NCBI RefSeq assembly: GCF_008065135.1 | Contig: NZ_CP042914.1 | Coordinates: forward strand, 1,922,001-1,986,000 | Source: Roseimaritima ulvae | Lineage (GTDB): Bacteria > Planctomycetota > Planctomycetia > Pirellulales > Pirellulaceae | Length of the DNA stretch: 64,000 bases | Direction: 5' to 3' | In this document: piece after piece, positions 60,972 through 64,000 of the stretch | Position numbering within the stretch: position 1 is the stretch's first letter | Layout of the letters: every line of letters begins with the position of its first letter | Position numbers and translations under genes: made by a program | The notes under the pieces: generated by a model | Database searches by the model: none | Seen by the model: only the letters and a program-made list of their open reading frames with translations | What the model was told of the DNA's origin: nothing

Positions 60972-61855
60972 TTTGGCCAGTGCTGGGCGATTTTGGCTCG
61001 CAGGAAGTCGGCGCTGCGGCGGAGTTGTTCGATGCCGTCGACGCCGTCTTCGATGCTGATCCAGCTGTCAAAACCTTTGCTTTTGAGCTCGGTGAAAATG
61101 GCGTCGTAGTCGTTCAGCCCTTTGCCGATTTCGCCGTGCCGCAGTCGCTGGGCGTAGCCCACCGCACCGTCTTCTTCACGCCGCAGGTCTTCCAGCGTGC
61201 CTTCGATCAGGTAGCGATCGCTGGCGTGCATGGTGACGACCCGGTGTGATACCCGTCGCAGTAACTCCAACGGATCGTCGCCGGCCAGGAAGGCGTTGCT
61301 GGGATCGTAGTTTACGCCGAAGTTGGGGTGGTCGATGGCGGCCACCAGGTCACAGAACACGTCCATTTGCTGAGCGAATTCGGGGTATTGCCAGAAGTCG
61401 TCCTTGTAGTGGTTTTCCAGGATCAGGGTAACGCCGTGCTGGGCTGCATAGGGCAGGCAGGCGGAGATGCTGTCGGCCGCCAGCTGGATGCCTTGCGCCG
61501 AGGTGAGTTCCGGGCGACGCTGTCCGCTGAGCACGCGGCAGTATTGCCCGCCGAGCGCGTGGGTCATCTCAATCCAACGTTTTTGTTTGGCGATTTCCGC
61601 TTCGCGAAAGCTGGCGTCGGGGTGTGTGAAATCGGGAGAACAACACAGCATGGGGATTTGCATCCCGCGATCTTCGACCTGCTGTCTGAATTTGGGCCAT
61701 TGGGTTTCGTCGTCCATTTCCAGAAAGCCGGCGTAGAACTCCAGGCCGTCGACGTCCAGCGTCGTCGCCAGGTCAAACCATTCGACCAGCTTCATCGAGC
61801 CGTCTTTGCAGAGGGCTTGCATGTAGGCTTTGGGGAAAGCGGCAAGTTGTGGCAC
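60968..61855 (-). CDS. Sugar phosphate isomerase/epimerase-like TIM barrel protein
   Basis: A 295-residue protein. The start is GTG at 61855, 11 bp after the stop codon of the upstream gene (VPQLAAFPKAYMQAL...); the longer open frame overlaps that gene and is not used. Barrel landmarks: VDGLEFYAGFLEMDD, QIPMLCCSPDFTHPD, GVTLILENHYKDDFWQYP (metal-site Glu), FGVNYDPSNAFLAGDD (Asp), VVTMHASDRYL (His) and WISIEDGVDG (Glu). Xylose-isomerase-like family; substrate unknown. Confidence 0.87.
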   Translation of the reverse strand: MPQLAAFPKAYMQALCKDGSMKLVEWFDLATTLDVDGLEFYAGFLEMDDETQWPKFRQQVEDRGMQIPMLCCSPDFTHPDASFREAEIAKQKRWIEMTHALGGQYCRVLSGQRRPELTSAQGIQLAADSISACLPYAAQHGVTLILENHYKDDFWQYPEFAQQMDVFCDLVAAIDHPNFGVNYDPSNAFLAGDDPLELLRRVSHRVVTMHASDRYLIEGTLEDLRREEDGAVGYAQRLRHGEIGKGLNDYDAIFTELKSKGFDSWISIEDGVDGIEQLRRSADFLRAKIAQHWPK

Positions 61856-61865
61856 GGTGATGATC

Positions 61866-62528
61866 CTAAAGTGCTTTGATGCGGAGCTTGCGGTAGCGGG
61901 CTTCCATGGGCGCGCCGGAATGAACTTGCACAGCAATGATCCCCGTTTGCGGAATCGATTCATCGGCTTCGGTGTAGTCCACCGTTTGCGTGCCGTTGAT
62001 CCAAAGCTGGATCCGGCGACCCTGGCAGCGGATGCGATAGTCGTTCCACTGGCCGGCTTTGATCGGATCGCTGCGGCGTTCGGCAGGTGGACCTGCCAAG
62101 ACTTTCCTGCGTCGCGATTCGTCGTACAGGCAGCCGTACCAGCCAGGGCCGAGGTCCGCTTGGTAGCCGCTGACTTCATGATCGCCGGGGATTTCTTTGG
62201 TGCGGAACTGAACACCGGCGTTTGGTTTTTCACCGATTAGTTTGAACTGCAATCGCAGCTCGAAGTCGGCGTAGTGTTTGTCGGTTCGCAGGAACTCGTT
62301 TTGAGGGATCTTGCGTTCCAAACTGCCGGCAACGATCTGTTGGTCTTCGACGCGAAACCAGTCGGTGTTGCCGTGCCAGCCGGCGAAGGAGTGGCCATCA
62401 AAGATGGATTGAAAGCCGTCTTCAGACTGGGGATCGGTATCGTTGGCCGGCGAATCGGCTCCAGCGGTGGAACCGATCAGGACCAGCATCAACAACGGCA
62501 ACAACATCACGGCGCGGCGAAGAACCAT
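61866..62528 (-). CDS. Secreted DUF1080 protein (3-keto-disaccharide hydrolase type)
   Basis: A 220-residue protein with signal peptide (MVLRRAVMLLPLL...). FQSIFDGHSFAGWHGNTDWF, FLRTDKHYADFELRLQFKLI, NAGVQFRTKEIPGDHEVSGY and GIIAVQVHSGAPMEARYRKL are the DUF1080 jelly-roll pattern, abundant in planctomycetes and linked to 3-keto-glycoside breakdown. In one operon with the isomerase-like gene. Confidence 0.87.
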   Translation of the reverse strand: MVLRRAVMLLPLLMLVLIGSTAGADSPANDTDPQSEDGFQSIFDGHSFAGWHGNTDWFRVEDQQIVAGSLERKIPQNEFLRTDKHYADFELRLQFKLIGEKPNAGVQFRTKEIPGDHEVSGYQADLGPGWYGCLYDESRRRKVLAGPPAERRSDPIKAGQWNDYRIRCQGRRIQLWINGTQTVDYTEADESIPQTGIIAVQVHSGAPMEARYRKLRIKAL

Positions 62529-62619
62529 CAGGCGACCTCATGGGGCGTGGGGAAACGCCACATGATAGTCGAACGCCGCGCAGCGGGGCAAACTGGGAGC
62601 GTCTTGGGGGCTTGGCCGG

Positions 62620-62705
62620 TCGCCCTCTCCTCGCTGACGCTCGACTCTCCCAGAGGGAGAGTGAAGTGAATCCGGCATTAATACACTTCACGTCCAGAGG
62701 GAGGG
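62620..62705. repeat. Palindromic repeat with CTCTCCCAGAGGGAGAG core
   Basis: GCTGACGCTCGACTCTCCCA and GAGGGAGAGTGAAGTG, then a near-copy of TTAATACACTTCACGTCC that also occurs at 60580-60600 (AATACATTTCACGTCC). Lies between the DUF1080 and HEAT-repeat genes. Confidence 0.65.
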
Positions 62706-62738
62706 TGAAATGCTACCAAGTCAACCGTCTGCCGCTGC

Positions 62739-64000
62739 CTAACGGCTGGCGGCTTCGCCTTTGATCTTGGCCAACGCTTCGGCGGCGGCTTCGCGAACGT
62801 AGGGTGCCGTCGCGGGATCGGCGCTCAGCTGGTTCAGGGCCTCGGCGGCAGCGGCAGCGGACTTGCCCAGCTCTCCCAGGGCCGAGGCCGCTTCGGCTTG
62901 GACCGTGGGGTCGTCCAGTTTTAAACCGGCAACAAGCACGGGGATGGCGACGCCCACGGTGTCGGCGTCGTTCGCGGCAATCTTGACTAAGGCGTAAGCT
63001 GCAGCGACCGATTCGAAGTCCGAGTTGGACGATTGGACTTGATTCAGCAAGCCGGCTTTAGCGGCATTGGCGGCCGGGCCGATGTTGGCCAGGGCCAGCG
63101 TCGCGCTGATGCGGATGTCGGCCGCGTCATCGGACAGCGAGCGGATCAATTCGGGAGTGGCTGGTGCGGCCGCGGGCCCGATGTTGGCCAGGGTGGACTG
63201 CAGTTGCTGACGGAATTCCCCGCTGGAATCCTTCAGAGCAGCGGTCACCTGGGACGCCACCGAGGCGGCTTCGGGCCCCATGCGGGACAGGACTTGGGCC
63301 GCCAGACTGCGGAGCGACTCCGACTGCAGCGCGTCGGCGGCTCGAGCGGCCGCGGGTTCGCCGAGGCTGGCGAAGGCTTCGACCAGATTGAATGCCACGA
63401 TGGGGTCGTCTTGCTTGAGCACCTTGACGAGTCGAGGGGCCACAATTTCCGGATCGGGAGCCAACAGTTGGAGGCCTTTAGCGGCCATCAAGCGGAGTGC
63501 GGGATCGGAATCGGTCAGCCCCTTGATCAGGGTTTCGACGGCCAGGACTCGGCCCTTTTCGTTTTCCGGGTACAACTTGGCCAGCGCCCAGATGGAAACC
63601 ATGGAGACCATCTTGTTGGATGATTTCGTGTTGGTGATCAGGGTTGCTTTGGCGTCGGTCACGCCGTGCGTGCCGGCGGCAAAGGCCGCAGCGATTTTGA
63701 CCGGTTCGGTGTTGGCGTCGGCCAATGCGGCAGCGATTTCGGGGGCGGCTTGCTTGCCTGCGGGACCAATTTTGGCGATCGCCAACAGGGCTTGGACTTT
63801 CAGATGGTCATCATTCGATTCACGCAGCAGGGATTGCAAACCGGGGACGGTGGGGGCGGCGTCGGGACCGATTTCTTCAATCGCGATACAGGCCCAGTAG
63901 GCGGCGCGTTCGTTTTTCAACGCGGCGGTCAAAAACGGGACCGCTTTCGCCCCGCGGAGCACCAGGGTCTCGGTAGCTCGGCTGGCCAACAACTGGTCTT
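62739..64000 (-). CDS. HEAT-repeat protein (N-terminal part beyond right edge)
   Basis: At least 420 residues, open to the right edge. About ten HEAT-type repeats with A-A-P-x-L and G-P-x-A patterns (AIEEIGPDAAPTVPGLQSLL, AIAKIGPAGKQAAPEIAAAL, TLANIGPAAAPATPELIRSL). Such scaffolds bind proteins in envelope or signalling complexes; partner unknown. The start codon is outside the window. Confidence 0.85.
   Translation of the reverse strand, partial: DQLLASRATETLVLRGAKAVPFLTAALKNERAAYWACIAIEEIGPDAAPTVPGLQSLLRESNDDHLKVQALLAIAKIGPAGKQAAPEIAAALADANTEPVKIAAAFAAGTHGVTDAKATLITNTKSSNKMVSMVSIWALAKLYPENEKGRVLAVETLIKGLTDSDPALRLMAAKGLQLLAPDPEIVAPRLVKVLKQDDPIVAFNLVEAFASLGEPAAARAADALQSESLRSLAAQVLSRMGPEAASVASQVTAALKDSSGEFRQQLQSTLANIGPAAAPATPELIRSLSDDAADIRISATLALANIGPAANAAKAGLLNQVQSSNSDFESVAAAYALVKIAANDADTVGVAIPVLVAGLKLDDPTVQAEAASALGELGKSAAAAAEALNQLSADPATAPYVREAAAEALAKIKGEAASR

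Noticed and set aside
60968-62233. 421-codon version of the isomerase-like gene
   Set aside because: The first 126 codons overlap the DUF1080 gene out of frame; the family begins near 61855, just after that gene's stop.

Overview
The window looks like a chromosome segment of a planctomycete, probably of the Rhodopirellula/Roseimaritima type. The signs are a giant surface protein that begins with an LEPR-XLL motif, an ECF sigma factor paired with a large Ser/Thr kinase, DUF1080, DUF3299 and PQQ-type beta-propeller proteins, many short intergenic repeats, and a tuf / tRNA-Trp / secE / nusG cluster. Everything here was read by eye from the sequence; no database search was run.

Left part (1-10.3 kb): the 5' portion of the giant protein gene (minus strand), with three near-identical 843-bp units; a relic of a macrodomain/PARG-like gene; the ECF sigma factor and kinase; then a scar of broken mobile genes (IS66 TnpB and a DNA methylase).

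Central part (10.3-34.1 kb): this is the unusual region. About 33 tRNA or tRNA-like genes lie head to tail on the minus strand in two blocks (13.27-16.80 and 28.37-30.31 kb). They cover essentially all 20 amino acids and many have phage-type D arms. Directly downstream of the array, in the same direction, are a structured RNA at about 13.12-13.22 kb that looks like a Y RNA, a TROVE/Ro60-type gene with a von Willebrand A domain, and an ARPP-1-like gene, closed by a strong terminator. On the far side of the array lie two overlapping genes for RlaP-type nucleotidyltransferases. Ro60, Y RNA, tRNA-like RNAs and RlaP are the hallmark parts of bacterial RNA-repair/RNA-quality-control loci, so I read this as one extended RNA-repair and spare-tRNA island. 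Between the tRNAs sit two families of inverted-repeat elements. In each family one member carries a gene for a four-helix-bundle (23S rRNA intervening-sequence type) protein and several smaller members carry none, which looks like autonomous and non-autonomous mobile elements. A 2OG-Fe(II) oxygenase gene is also embedded in the array.

The two tRNA blocks are separated by an accessory region (16.9-28.4 kb): a putative AbiC-type phage-defence gene, 71-bp direct repeats, and a phage-like integrative element. The element has a resolvase-like gene, a DUF3102-type protein, a histone H1-like protein, a small serine recombinase, a terminase large subunit, a DUF2213-type protein and a large serine integrase. 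The integrase gene runs into a tRNA-Trp gene of the array, which supplies its stop codon. No portal, capsid or tail genes are seen.

Right part (34-64 kb): an unrecognised three-gene operon; a canonical tRNA-Asn; shikimate kinase; Dus; aldose 1-epimerase; two ABC transporter ATPase/permease pairs; a PQQ-type propeller; gatB-gatA-gatC-rpmB; a small lipoprotein; a normal tRNA cluster (Thr, Tyr, Gly, Thr) with tuf, tRNA-Trp, secE and nusG; a radical SAM protein; a three-gene secreted/membrane group with two DUF3299-like proteins; a WYL-like small protein; a sugar isomerase/epimerase-like TIM barrel with a DUF1080 protein; and a HEAT-repeat protein cut by the right edge. Intergenic DNA here is dominated by heptamer tandem repeats and short palindromic interspersed repeats.
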